Positions 27,370 through 34,994 of a stretch of DNA of 54,602 nt are shown here, in pieces. The DNA is from Chthoniobacterales bacterium (lineage in GTDB: Bacteria > Verrucomicrobiota > Verrucomicrobiia > Chthoniobacterales > UBA10450): contig JACDGM010000012.1 in the NCBI GenBank assembly GCA_013815325.1, forward strand, positions 1-54,602, written 5' to 3'. Below the pieces are notes generated by a model. It saw only the letters and a program-made list of their open reading frames with translations, made no database searches and was not told the DNA's origin. Numbering within the stretch: the stretch's first letter is position 1; the number at the start of each line of letters is the position of its first letter. Made by a program: the position numbers and the translations under genes.

Positions 27370-28602
27370 GTGGATGCCTTCCGAATTTACCGCTCGCTCA
27401 ATCGCGCGCAGCGCAACACCTTTCTTGCCTGCTTCCTCGGCTGGACGCTCGATTCGCTCGATTTCTTTCTCCTCACCTTTGTCGTCCGCGATGTCGCTGC
27501 CGAATTTTCGGTCTCGGTCGTCAGGGTGACGTTTGCGATCACCCTCACGCTCCTGATGCGCCCGTTAGGCGCGCTCATTTTCGGGATGCTCGGCGACCGC
27601 TTCGGCCGCCGCATCCCGCTGATGGTCGACATCATTTTCTATTCGTTGATGGAGCTACTGACGGCGTTTTCGCCCAACTACACCGTCTTCCTCATTTTCC
27701 GGGCGCTCTACGGGATCGGGATGGGCGGGGAGTGGGGATTGGGCGCTTCACTCGCGATGGAGAGCCTGCCGGCGCCGGCGCGTGGACTCGCTTCAGGGAT
27801 TTTGCAACAAGGCTATTCGTTCGGTTTCCTCCTTGCCGCGGTCGTTTATTGGACGGTCTTCCCGCATTTCGGCTGGCGCGCGCTCTTCCTAGTGGGGGCG
27901 TTGCCGGCCTTGCTCGTCATCTACATCCGGGCGCGCGTGCCAGAGAGCGAGGTCTGGAAACGCGAGCGCGCGAAAAGCCAGGAACGCTCGTTAGGCGCGG
28001 GCCGCATGATCGCACAAAATTGGCGGCTGCTCGTTTACGGAGTGCTCTTGATGACGGCTTTTAATTACATGTCCCACGGCACACAGGACCTTTACCCGAC
28101 CTTTCTGCAAAAGCAGCGCGGGCTTTCTGTCGGCCGCACTTCCGCGGTCGCGATCATCTACAACCTGGGCGCGATCTGCGGCGGGACGCTGCTCGGTTTT
28201 TATTCTCAGCGCTGGGGCCGGCGACGGACGATCATGATCGCCGCTGGACTTGGCGTTCTCCTTATTCCGGCGTGGATTTTTTCGCCGACGCTCCCGCTGC
28301 TCATCGCCGGTGGATTTTTCATGCAGTTCATGGTGCAAGGCGCATGGGGAGTGGTGCCGGTGCATTTGAACGAGCTTTCGCCAGCAGGCTGGCGGGGAAC
28401 ATTCCCGGGCGTTGTCTATCAGCTGGGCAATTTCTTTTCCGCCAACGCGGCGTTGTTGCAGGCGAAGCTGGCCGAGCATTTCGTTAGGCCAAACGGGCAG
28501 CCGGATTATGCCCTAACGATGGCCTGCGTGATGGTGGCGGTGTTTCTGATCCTGATCGTCCTCGCCGCGATCGGTCGGGAAGCACGCGGGATTGAATTCT
28601 AG
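27370..28602 (+). CDS. MFS transporter, SHS (sialate/lactate:H+ symporter)-like
   Basis: Twelve-helix major facilitator of about 410 residues. The MFS motif A is visible as GMLGDRFGRRIPL and again in the second half as GFYSQRWGRRRTIM. GIGMGGEWGLGASLAMESLP and GLASGILQQGYSFGFLLAA are typical of the carboxylate/sialate symporter group. It likely imports an organic acid such as lactate or a related metabolite; the substrate is inferred from family. The start GTG 27370 gives MDAFRIYRSLNRAQR, right before the first helix; ATG 27280 is possible but adds 30 atypical residues. It converges with the amidase gene, 9 nt apart. Confidence 0.88.
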   Translation: MDAFRIYRSLNRAQRNTFLACFLGWTLDSLDFFLLTFVVRDVAAEFSVSVVRVTFAITLTLLMRPLGALIFGMLGDRFGRRIPLMVDIIFYSLMELLTAFSPNYTVFLIFRALYGIGMGGEWGLGASLAMESLPAPARGLASGILQQGYSFGFLLAAVVYWTVFPHFGWRALFLVGALPALLVIYIRARVPESEVWKRERAKSQERSLGAGRMIAQNWRLLVYGVLLMTAFNYMSHGTQDLYPTFLQKQRGLSVGRTSAVAIIYNLGAICGGTLLGFYSQRWGRRRTIMIAAGLGVLLIPAWIFSPTLPLLIAGGFFMQFMVQGAWGVVPVHLNELSPAGWRGTFPGVVYQLGNFFSANAALLQAKLAEHFVRPNGQPDYALTMACVMVAVFLILIVLAAIGREARGIEF

Positions 28603-28611
28603 GGAGAGTCC

Positions 28612-29313
28612 CTAACGAAAAGCAGTCGGCAATTTTCCCGCCGCGGCCTCTGCGGCGAGCACGGTCGGCTGCCGCTGATAGACACCTTCGCCGTAGCGAT
28701 AATCGACAATCGCCTCGGCGATTTTGTCGGCGATCTGCTCCCGATAGGCGGAGCTGCCCACCTGACCGCCTTCGGACCTGTTGCTGAGAAATCCGCACTC
28801 CACGAGGACGGAGGGGTATTGCGCGTTGCGCAAGACGCGAAAACCCGCGACATGCACCCCGCGGTTGGCGGCCCGTGGCAGAGTGAGAAGATTTCCTTCG
28901 ATTGCGGCGGCAAGATCAAAGGCGTAGGGCGAGTGATAATAGGTCTCGAAACCGCGAACGCCGCGCCGGCGCGCGTCGTTGAAATGGATGCTGACGAAGA
29001 TGGAATTTTTCTGCGCGTTTCCGAGCGCGACGCGATTGTCGAGCGGGATAAAAGTGTCGTCGTCGCGCGTGAGCACGGTGCGCAACTGCGATTCACGGAG
29101 CTTGCGGTTGACGCGCAAGGCGACGTCGAGCGCGACAGTTTTTTCCGCCGGGCTATAGCGGCGGACCGCACCACTGTCTTTTCCGCCGTGGCCGGCATCG
29201 AGCACCACGGTACTAAAAGTGTGGCTGGTGTTGGTAGCGACCGAGGCGCAACCGCCGAGCAACATCATGACCGCTCCCGCGCAGGCGAGAAGGAAGAGAT
29301 TCGGGCGCGGCAT
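28612..29313 (-). CDS. N-acetylmuramoyl-L-alanine amidase, lipoprotein
   Basis: Peptidoglycan hydrolase of the Amidase_3 (AmiC/CwlB) type. ATG 29313 gives 233 residues with a lipoprotein signal MPRPNLFLLACAGAVMMLLG then GC. Zinc ligands and catalytic residues are seen in DAGHGGKDSGA (His), YSPAEKTVALDVA (Glu), FVSIHFND (His) and VLVECGFLSN (Glu). Longer upstream frames reach into the deacetylase gene and are rejected. It is divergent from the deacetylase lipoprotein at 29438, a pair that fits envelope remodelling. The stop codon TAG lies inside a TCGTTAGG motif copy. Confidence 0.93.
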   Translation of the reverse strand: MPRPNLFLLACAGAVMMLLGGCASVATNTSHTFSTVVLDAGHGGKDSGAVRRYSPAEKTVALDVALRVNRKLRESQLRTVLTRDDDTFIPLDNRVALGNAQKNSIFVSIHFNDARRRGVRGFETYYHSPYAFDLAAAIEGNLLTLPRAANRGVHVAGFRVLRNAQYPSVLVECGFLSNRSEGGQVGSSAYREQIADKIAEAIVDYRYGEGVYQRQPTVLAAEAAAGKLPTAFR

Positions 29314-29437
29314 TGATTTCAATAGAGCGAAACCCGTGCCGCGCAAAGCGAAAGCAGAACTACCCGCCGAACTCGCCTGTGCGGCGCGGAAATCGCTTGT
29401 TTTTTGCATGGTCGCACTTAAGGCTAGCCTCCTTTTT

Positions 29438-30685
29438 ATGGTCAAATGGTTAACGATTATTCTGGTGCTTTGTGGGCTTGTTCTGGGCGGGTGCAAGAAG
29501 GGAAGCGAGGCGAAAAGAAATGCGCGGAGCCCGGTGCCGACTGCCGCGGCGGTTGCGACTCCGGTCCCGACGCCGAGTAAGCCGGCGATTGACCGGAACG
29601 CGCAAGTCATCGTCTTCGGCTATCACCGTTTCGAGAAAAAAGTCCGGCGGCCCGACACCGAGATCACGCCCGAGGCGTTCGAGGCGCAGATGAAACAGTT
29701 GCAGGACCGCAAAATTTCGGTGATCGGCATGCAGGATTTTCTGGCCTGGAAACGCGGCGAAAAAAGCATCCCGGCGCATGCCGCCATCATCACGATCGAC
29801 GACGGCTACAAGTCGGGATATGAGGTGGCCTGGCCGGTCCTGAAAAAATACGGCTACCCATTCACGCTCTTCATTTACACGGAGGGAATTAAAGGCGGCA
29901 AATTCGGCGGCGGCGAAGCGATGAACTGGGAGCAGCTCGCCGAAATGCGCGACGCCGGTGTCGATATCGAAGCACACAGCGCAACGCACCAGGATTTGCG
30001 CAAGCCGTTCGACAAAGTGACCAAACACCGGCTCAATCCCGACGAATACACGGCCTGGCTCGGCGCGGAGGTCGCAGGCTCCAAAGCAACGCTTGAGCAA
30101 AAGCTCGGAATCCAGGTGAACTGTTTCGCGGTGCCGTTCGGCTATTACAACGATCGGGTGAAGGAAGCGGCGAAAAAAGCGCGTTACGAAGCGGTCTTCA
30201 CGGTTTACGGACAGAAGCTGACCTACGGTTCGCCTAACGACTCGTTAGGCCGTTACATGATGGAGGCGAACAAGCCGAAGGTCTTTGTCGATGCCATCAG
30301 CTTCGGCGGATCGTCGAGCGGCGGGAGCGTGCCGGTGGAAGATATTCCGACGGCCAGTTTGCAAGCGCAGCCGGCTGACGGCTCCGTCGTGAACGACAAA
30401 ACGCCGCTCATTCAGGCGAACCTCGGCGGTCTCGCGACACTCGATCCGGGCTCCGCGAAGTTGCGCGTCAGCGGCCTCGGCCTCGTGCCGTCGAAGTTCG
30501 ACCCGAAGAGCAAAATCATTTCTTATCAGGTGACGCAGCCGCTGCACGGCGACGCCTGCACGGTTATCCTCGAGGCAAAATCGGGCGGCAAGAAAGTAGA
30601 AGCGCATTGGGCGTTTACCTTGAAGGAAGCGGCCGTGAAAGCGAAAGACGCGCCGGCTGCCATTCAACCCACCCCCAAAAAGTAG
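29438..30685 (+). CDS. Polysaccharide deacetylase lipoprotein (NodB domain)
   Basis: ATG 29438 gives 415 residues with lipoprotein signal VKWLTIILVLCGLVLGGC. The NodB domain (about residues 50-265) has the metal/catalytic motifs TIDDGYKSGYE (Asp-Asp) and EAHSATHQDL (HxxxH), plus FAVPFGYYND. It removes N- or O-acetyl groups from a surface or wall polysaccharide. The last 130 residues form an Ig-like or beta-sandwich tail ending in a Lys/Pro stretch. It is divergent from the muramoyl amidase. It holds a perfect inverted pair of the recurring motif at 30232-30250, encoding SPNDSLG. Confidence 0.9.
   Translation: MVKWLTIILVLCGLVLGGCKKGSEAKRNARSPVPTAAAVATPVPTPSKPAIDRNAQVIVFGYHRFEKKVRRPDTEITPEAFEAQMKQLQDRKISVIGMQDFLAWKRGEKSIPAHAAIITIDDGYKSGYEVAWPVLKKYGYPFTLFIYTEGIKGGKFGGGEAMNWEQLAEMRDAGVDIEAHSATHQDLRKPFDKVTKHRLNPDEYTAWLGAEVAGSKATLEQKLGIQVNCFAVPFGYYNDRVKEAAKKARYEAVFTVYGQKLTYGSPNDSLGRYMMEANKPKVFVDAISFGGSSSGGSVPVEDIPTASLQAQPADGSVVNDKTPLIQANLGGLATLDPGSAKLRVSGLGLVPSKFDPKSKIISYQVTQPLHGDACTVILEAKSGGKKVEAHWAFTLKEAAVKAKDAPAAIQPTPKK
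30232..30250. repeat. Head-to-head pair of the recurring 9-mer motif
   Basis: GCCTAACGA-C-TCGTTAGGC is a perfect palindrome with a one-base centre, inside the deacetylase gene. It is the tightest example of a motif found about 55 times across the window on both strands. Confidence 0.95.
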
Positions 30686-30724
30686 CGCCGAAGGGGCGTG
30701 CTTCCGCCCGTCCGATCTTTACCT

Positions 30725-30821
30725 GCACTTACACATTCACTTTCAAATACCCCCGAGCCGCGCGTGTAAGTGCATGTGAAAGGGTAACTGTAAGTGAGAG
30801 CCCGACGTGCAGAAGCACGTC
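30725..30821. repeat. ACTTACAC-type inverted repeat before transketolase
   Basis: GCACTTACAC near 30727 pairs with GTGTAAGTGC near 30766, and a separate hairpin GACGTGC-agaa-GCACGTC lies at 30804-30821. A similar ACTTACAC palindrome is at 44450-44509, so this is a dispersed family. Confidence 0.7.
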
Positions 30822-30864
30822 CCTCCGCGCTTTCAATCGCCGTTATTCTGCGTATAAACGGCGC

Positions 30865-32853
30865 ATGAGTCTTAATCTTGAAGTCCTTTCGCATGCGGCG
30901 GACCAGGCCCGCGGTCTCGCTATCGACGCCGTCCACGCTTCGCAATCCGGGCACCTCGGTTTGCCGCTAGGCTGCGCCGAAATGGGCGCGGTCCTTTACG
31001 GTTACGTGCTAAAGCATAACCCGGATAAACCGCGCTGGATCGGGCGCGATTATTTCGTTCTCTCGGCCGGACACGGTTCGATGTTCCTCTACGCCTGGCT
31101 TAACATCAGCGGCTATGACGTGCCGATGTCGGAAATCAAACGCTTTCGCCAACTGCACAGCAAAACGCCGGGACATCCGGAGTTCTTCGAAACCCCAGGC
31201 GTGGAATGCACGACCGGTCCGTTAGGCCAGGGCGTGGCCAACTCCGTCGGCGTCGCGATGGCCGCGAAGATGGCCGCGGCGCGTTTCAATACCCCCGAAC
31301 ATAAAATTTTCGATCAACACATTTTCTGTCTCGCGGGCGACGGCTGTTTGCAGGAAGGCGTCTCCGCGGAAGCGAGCGCTTTCGCAGGGCATTTCGGTCT
31401 CGATAACTTGATTCTGATTTACGACTCCAACGCCGTCACCCTCGACGCCATGGCGAAGGCAACGCAGAGCGAAGACACCGGCATGCGCTACCGCGCTTAC
31501 GGCTTCGACGTGCAGGAGATTCAGGGCGACTACATGCAGGCGTTTCTCGATGCGCTGAAGGTCGCGAAAGAGCGCGACAACGGGAAACCGCAGATGATCA
31601 TCGCCCATACCTTGATCGGCAAGGGCATTCCTGAAGTGGCCGGAACGGCGAAGGCGCACGGAGAAAGCGGGGCGAAATATGCCGACGCTGCACGCAAGGG
31701 ACTTGGGCTGCCGGAAGAGCACTACTTCGTTTCGGATGAGGTGCGGGACTATTTCGCGGAGCACAAAAAGCAGCTTCTCGCCGACTACGACAAATGGGAA
31801 AAATCCTACGACGAATGGCGCAAAACAAACGCTGGCCAGGCGCAATTGCTCGACGACGCGATCGAGAAAAAGGTGCCTAACGACCTCTTCGGCAGAATCC
31901 CGGTTTTCCCTAACGACGCCAAACTCGCCACCCGCAAAGCGGGCAGCGAAGTGCTCCAGCCGCTCGCGCAGGCGATGCCGTTCCTGATCAGCGGCAGCGC
32001 CGATCTCCACGGCTCGACGCTCAATTACATCAAGGACGGCGGAGATTTCACGCGCGACCAATTAACCGGTCGCAACATCCATTACGGCATCCGCGAACAC
32101 GGCATGTGCGCGATCATGAACGGCGTTGGTTATCACGGCGTTTTCCGCGCTTCCGGCGCGACGTTTTTGGTTTTTGCCGATTATTGCCGCGCGGCCATCC
32201 GGCTGGCCGCGCTCTCAAAGCTTCCGAACATTTACATCTTTACCCACGACTCAATCGCGGTCGGGGAAGACGGCCCGACGCATGAGCCGGTCGAGACCGT
32301 CGCGAGCTTGCGCGTGATGAAACAACTCGACGTCATCCGCCCGGCCGACCCCGAGGAAACGGCGGGCGCCTTCGTCGCGGCGGCGGAGCGGATTGATGGC
32401 CCGACCCTGCTCGCTCTGACCCGGCAGACCGTCCCGATGTTAAACGAAATCGATGTGAAACTGCGGCGCGAAGGCGTGCTGCGCGGCGGCTACGTCGCGA
32501 AAAAGGAAACCGCCAAGCTCGATCTCATCCTGCTCTCGTGTGGCAGCGAATTGCAGCATGCGCTGGCGGCGGCGAAGGAGCTGGGAGAGGGGACGCGTGT
32601 TGTTTCGATGCCGTGCTTCGAGCGCTTCGAAAGGCAGCCAGAAAGTTATCGCGCGGAAGTCTTGCCTAACGAGTGCCGCCGGCGGGTGGCAATCGAAGCG
32701 GGCGTGCCGGAGATCTGGTCGCAGTACGTCGGGCTCGACGGGAAAATCATCGGCTTGCACCGATTTGGGTTGAGCGCTCCCGGCAACGAAGTGATGAAGG
32801 AATTCGGGATCGACGCGCAGCACATGATCGACGCGGCGCGCTCGTTAGGCTAG
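30865..32853 (+). CDS. tkt: Transketolase
   Basis: Thiamine-diphosphate enzyme of the pentose phosphate and Calvin-type sugar rearrangements. ATG 30865 gives 662 residues, the usual size, starting MSLNLEVLSHAADQARGLAI. Conserved blocks are SQSGHLGLPLGCAEMG, TGPLGQGVANSVG, the ThDP-binding GDGCLQEGVSAEASAFAGHF, FTHDSIAVGEDGPTHEPVE and LSCGSELQHAL. A longer upstream frame passes through the repeats and is not coding. It carries at least four motif copies (PND, PND, PNE, SLG), and the last overlaps the Ser-Leu-Gly just before the stop. Confidence 0.95.
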   Translation: MSLNLEVLSHAADQARGLAIDAVHASQSGHLGLPLGCAEMGAVLYGYVLKHNPDKPRWIGRDYFVLSAGHGSMFLYAWLNISGYDVPMSEIKRFRQLHSKTPGHPEFFETPGVECTTGPLGQGVANSVGVAMAAKMAAARFNTPEHKIFDQHIFCLAGDGCLQEGVSAEASAFAGHFGLDNLILIYDSNAVTLDAMAKATQSEDTGMRYRAYGFDVQEIQGDYMQAFLDALKVAKERDNGKPQMIIAHTLIGKGIPEVAGTAKAHGESGAKYADAARKGLGLPEEHYFVSDEVRDYFAEHKKQLLADYDKWEKSYDEWRKTNAGQAQLLDDAIEKKVPNDLFGRIPVFPNDAKLATRKAGSEVLQPLAQAMPFLISGSADLHGSTLNYIKDGGDFTRDQLTGRNIHYGIREHGMCAIMNGVGYHGVFRASGATFLVFADYCRAAIRLAALSKLPNIYIFTHDSIAVGEDGPTHEPVETVASLRVMKQLDVIRPADPEETAGAFVAAAERIDGPTLLALTRQTVPMLNEIDVKLRREGVLRGGYVAKKETAKLDLILLSCGSELQHALAAAKELGEGTRVVSMPCFERFERQPESYRAEVLPNECRRRVAIEAGVPEIWSQYVGLDGKIIGLHRFGLSAPGNEVMKEFGIDAQHMIDAARSLG

Positions 32854-32858
32854 CGGCC

Positions 32859-32886
32859 GGAGCACGGGCGTCCCCGCCTGTGCTCC
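32859..32886 (+). terminator. Strong hairpin after transketolase, possible terminator
   Basis: GGAGCACGGGCG and CGCCTGTGCTCC form an almost perfect stem 6 nt after the stop. No T-run follows, so it may instead be an interspersed palindrome. Confidence 0.5.
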
Positions 32887-32925
32887 GACGACGCGGGCGC
32901 TTCTTTCCATGCCTAACGACGCTGG

Positions 32926-32951
32926 CAGGAGCCCCGACGCCGGGGCTCCTG
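32926..32951. repeat. GGGGCTCCTG palindrome
   Basis: CAGGAGCCCCG-ACGC-CGGGGCTCCTG is a perfect 11-bp stem between two convergent genes. It could serve as a bidirectional barrier to transcription. Confidence 0.7.
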
Positions 32952-32976
32952 CGGAAGCGCTGGCGTTTCGAATCGA

Positions 32977-33441
32977 TCAATCGACGGAAATCCGGGTCGC
33001 GCGGATTATGCCCGTGGTCTCACCGAGGAAGTTTCCGTTCAAGTCGTACGCTTTTATATCGAACTTGCCTTGGTATCTGTTGCCCTCGCGGCCGACGGTA
33101 TTTATTTGCGTCTCGTCGAGGCGACCGTTGAAGACCCCATTCGCATCGTACGTGAATACGACGTGGTGGAGTTTGACGACTCCGTTCTCAGTTTTGAAGA
33201 CCCCCTGGCAGACCGCGCCCGGGTAAATCGAGTTGACCTCGAATTCCAGCCCGTCACTATGCCATTGAACGTGAGTTTCAAATAACTCCGCGCCTCCTGA
33301 ATAGAAGTGGGCGTCCCATAAGCCTACAATGCTGCGGTTGTTGTCTTGTGCTCGCACTGCGGACGAGCTCAGAAGCCCGAGTCCCAACGCGATCAGCAGC
33401 GCTGGAATAGTCTTTGTGTAATGAGTTTTGTGATTTTGCAT
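32977..33441 (-). CDS. Secreted hypothetical protein
   Basis: A 154-residue protein that I do not recognise. It has a signal peptide (HYTKTIPALLIALGLGLLSS, cleavage near AVRAQ). The mature part of about 120 residues alternates beta-strand-like stretches (SIVGLWDAHFYSGGAELFET, RYQGKFDIKAYDLNGNFLGE) and resembles small lipocalin-like or calycin-type secreted proteins found in soil bacteria; this is a fold guess only. It starts a motif-poor block reaching to 37.3 kb. Confidence 0.7.
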   Translation of the reverse strand: MQNHKTHYTKTIPALLIALGLGLLSSSAVRAQDNNRSIVGLWDAHFYSGGAELFETHVQWHSDGLEFEVNSIYPGAVCQGVFKTENGVVKLHHVVFTYDANGVFNGRLDETQINTVGREGNRYQGKFDIKAYDLNGNFLGETTGIIRATRISVD

Positions 33442-33576
33442 AACTTAGTTTCCTGTTGTTTTGTTGTTTTGCTGTTTAACCGTCACCAGGTAATGCAACA
33501 ATTCAGGCGCAAGGTTACGTGCGAGACTTAAAGAAAGTGGCACTAATGAGAAGTAGGCCCGCGCCCGGAGAAAAAC

Positions 33577-33609
33577 AAAAAGCGGTCACGCCCCCGCTGC
33601 GTGGCCGCT
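33577..33609 (-). terminator. Rho-independent terminator after the S74 fibre gene
   Basis: On the minus strand AGCGGCCACG pairs with CGTGACCGCT and is followed by TTTTGTTTTT. It lies about 40 nt beyond the stop at 33648. Confidence 0.85.
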
Positions 33610-33647
33610 CTTTGTGAAATGCGATCGGTAGCTACACTTGGCCGGCC

Positions 33648-34928
33648 TTACTGATTATTGACGACCACTTGCGGTGCAGGTTTGCTCACTTCAAGCTGAA
33701 CGCTCACCTTCTGGATTTGCGATGCCTGCTTTTTGAGGCTAACAGCGAGCGCCTTAATCTCCTCCTGCTGCTGTGCGATAGTCGTTTCCTGCTTTGCCAC
33801 AGTTGACTTTACTTGGGTGATCGTTGCTGTCTGTTGCTCGACTTTGCGGTGCTCTTTGAGGAACTCGTTGAGCAACATCGCGTTCACAGCTTCGTAGCGT
33901 ACGGTGTAGACCTTCCCCTGATCGTCGCGCGCCACGAGATCGGGGTTCACCTTTTCCACTTGCTCAGCGACAAGGCCGAACTGCGGGATGCCCGTTGGGT
34001 CGAGTTCGTGCTTGTAGTGGAAGGTTACCGGTTGCAGCGCGAGGATCGCTTCGCTCGCCTTATCCATTGGTTTTATCTCGTCTTTGAACCGTGCCGAGGA
34101 CATTACGGTGCCGATGTGACCGTGAGAATCGATAATTACCCCGACGCCTCCGGCAACCGTTACCCCACTAATGCCGGCGACAAATGTGTTCTCCTGCTTT
34201 CCGACCTTGCCGATGCGAATGGTTTTGCCCTCGCCGGCCAGACCATGGTTGCCGATATCGATATTCCCATCGCCCGTGGTGAGATTGATACCGGCTTGAT
34301 AACCCAATGCGATGTTAAAGTCGCCGGTTGTGTTGTTAGAGAGCGCTTCAACGCCATCGACCGTATTGTTGTTGCCGTTTGTGTTGTAAAAGAGCGCACC
34401 AGCGCCGGTGGCCGTGTTTTGCTCGCCGGTTGTGTTAAAGAGCGCAAAAGCACCGGTGGCCGTGTTGGCGTGGCCGGTTGTGTTGCTAAAGAGCGCTTCA
34501 CGACCCGTAGCCGTGTTGAAGTAGCCAGTCGTGTTGCTAAAGAGCGCAGCACCACCGGTGGCCGTGTTTTCGAAGCCGGTGGTATTGCCAAAGAGTGCGT
34601 TACGACCAGTGGCCGTGTTCACGGTGCCGGTTGTGTTGCTAGTGAGCGCACTAAAACCGTAGGCCGTGTTGAAGCCGCCGGTGTCATTAGCAAGCGCTAA
34701 CGAACCAGCGGCGGTATCTTCCTGGCCATCGGTGATACTGTTGAGCGCATCAAAACCAACCGCCGTGTTGTTGACCCCGGTTGTGAGGCTGAAGAGAGCA
34801 CCATCACCCTCGGCGGTGTTTTGGTTGGGCAGGCCTCCGTCCGCTGCCCGAGCGGTCGTCGAGAGCGCGAACCCAGCAAGGAGGGTGAGCGCGATCATGT
34901 TTCTGTAATGCATGTTCCGTTTTTTCAT
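33648..34928 (-). CDS. Secreted NTTG-repeat fibre with peptidase S74 self-cleaving chaperone
   Basis: A 426-residue exported protein. It has a signal peptide (MHYRNMIALTLLAGFALSTT), about ten repeats of some 17 residues with the pattern ALFxNTTGxxNTATG (34290-34830), then a linker. The S74 intramolecular chaperone domain starts SSARFKDEIKPMDKASEAIL, with the Ser...Lys pattern of the self-cleavage site. A Gln-rich C-terminal coiled coil (EQQTATITQVKSTVAKQETT) follows. S74 domains trimerise phage tail spikes and bacterial fibres and are then cut off. An AAAGGAAAT ribosome binding site precedes ATG 34928. It likely forms a trimeric surface or released fibre (inference). Confidence 0.88.
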   Translation of the reverse strand: MKKRNMHYRNMIALTLLAGFALSTTARAADGGLPNQNTAEGDGALFSLTTGVNNTAVGFDALNSITDGQEDTAAGSLALANDTGGFNTAYGFSALTSNTTGTVNTATGRNALFGNTTGFENTATGGAALFSNTTGYFNTATGREALFSNTTGHANTATGAFALFNTTGEQNTATGAGALFYNTNGNNNTVDGVEALSNNTTGDFNIALGYQAGINLTTGDGNIDIGNHGLAGEGKTIRIGKVGKQENTFVAGISGVTVAGGVGVIIDSHGHIGTVMSSARFKDEIKPMDKASEAILALQPVTFHYKHELDPTGIPQFGLVAEQVEKVNPDLVARDDQGKVYTVRYEAVNAMLLNEFLKEHRKVEQQTATITQVKSTVAKQETTIAQQQEEIKALAVSLKKQASQIQKVSVQLEVSKPAPQVVVNNQ

Positions 34929-34994
34929 TTTTTTAATTTCCTTTGGTTTTGTGGTTTTACCGTCACAGGGTAATGCAACAAAACCGCGCGGAGG

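Noticed and set aside
30607-30864. N-terminal extension of transketolase.
   Set aside because: It covers the deacetylase 3' end and repeats; the family start is at 30865.
33813-34700. 295-codon plus-strand frame opposite the fibre gene.
   Set aside because: Its repetitive Val/Ala/Gly pattern is the complement of the NTTG repeats.
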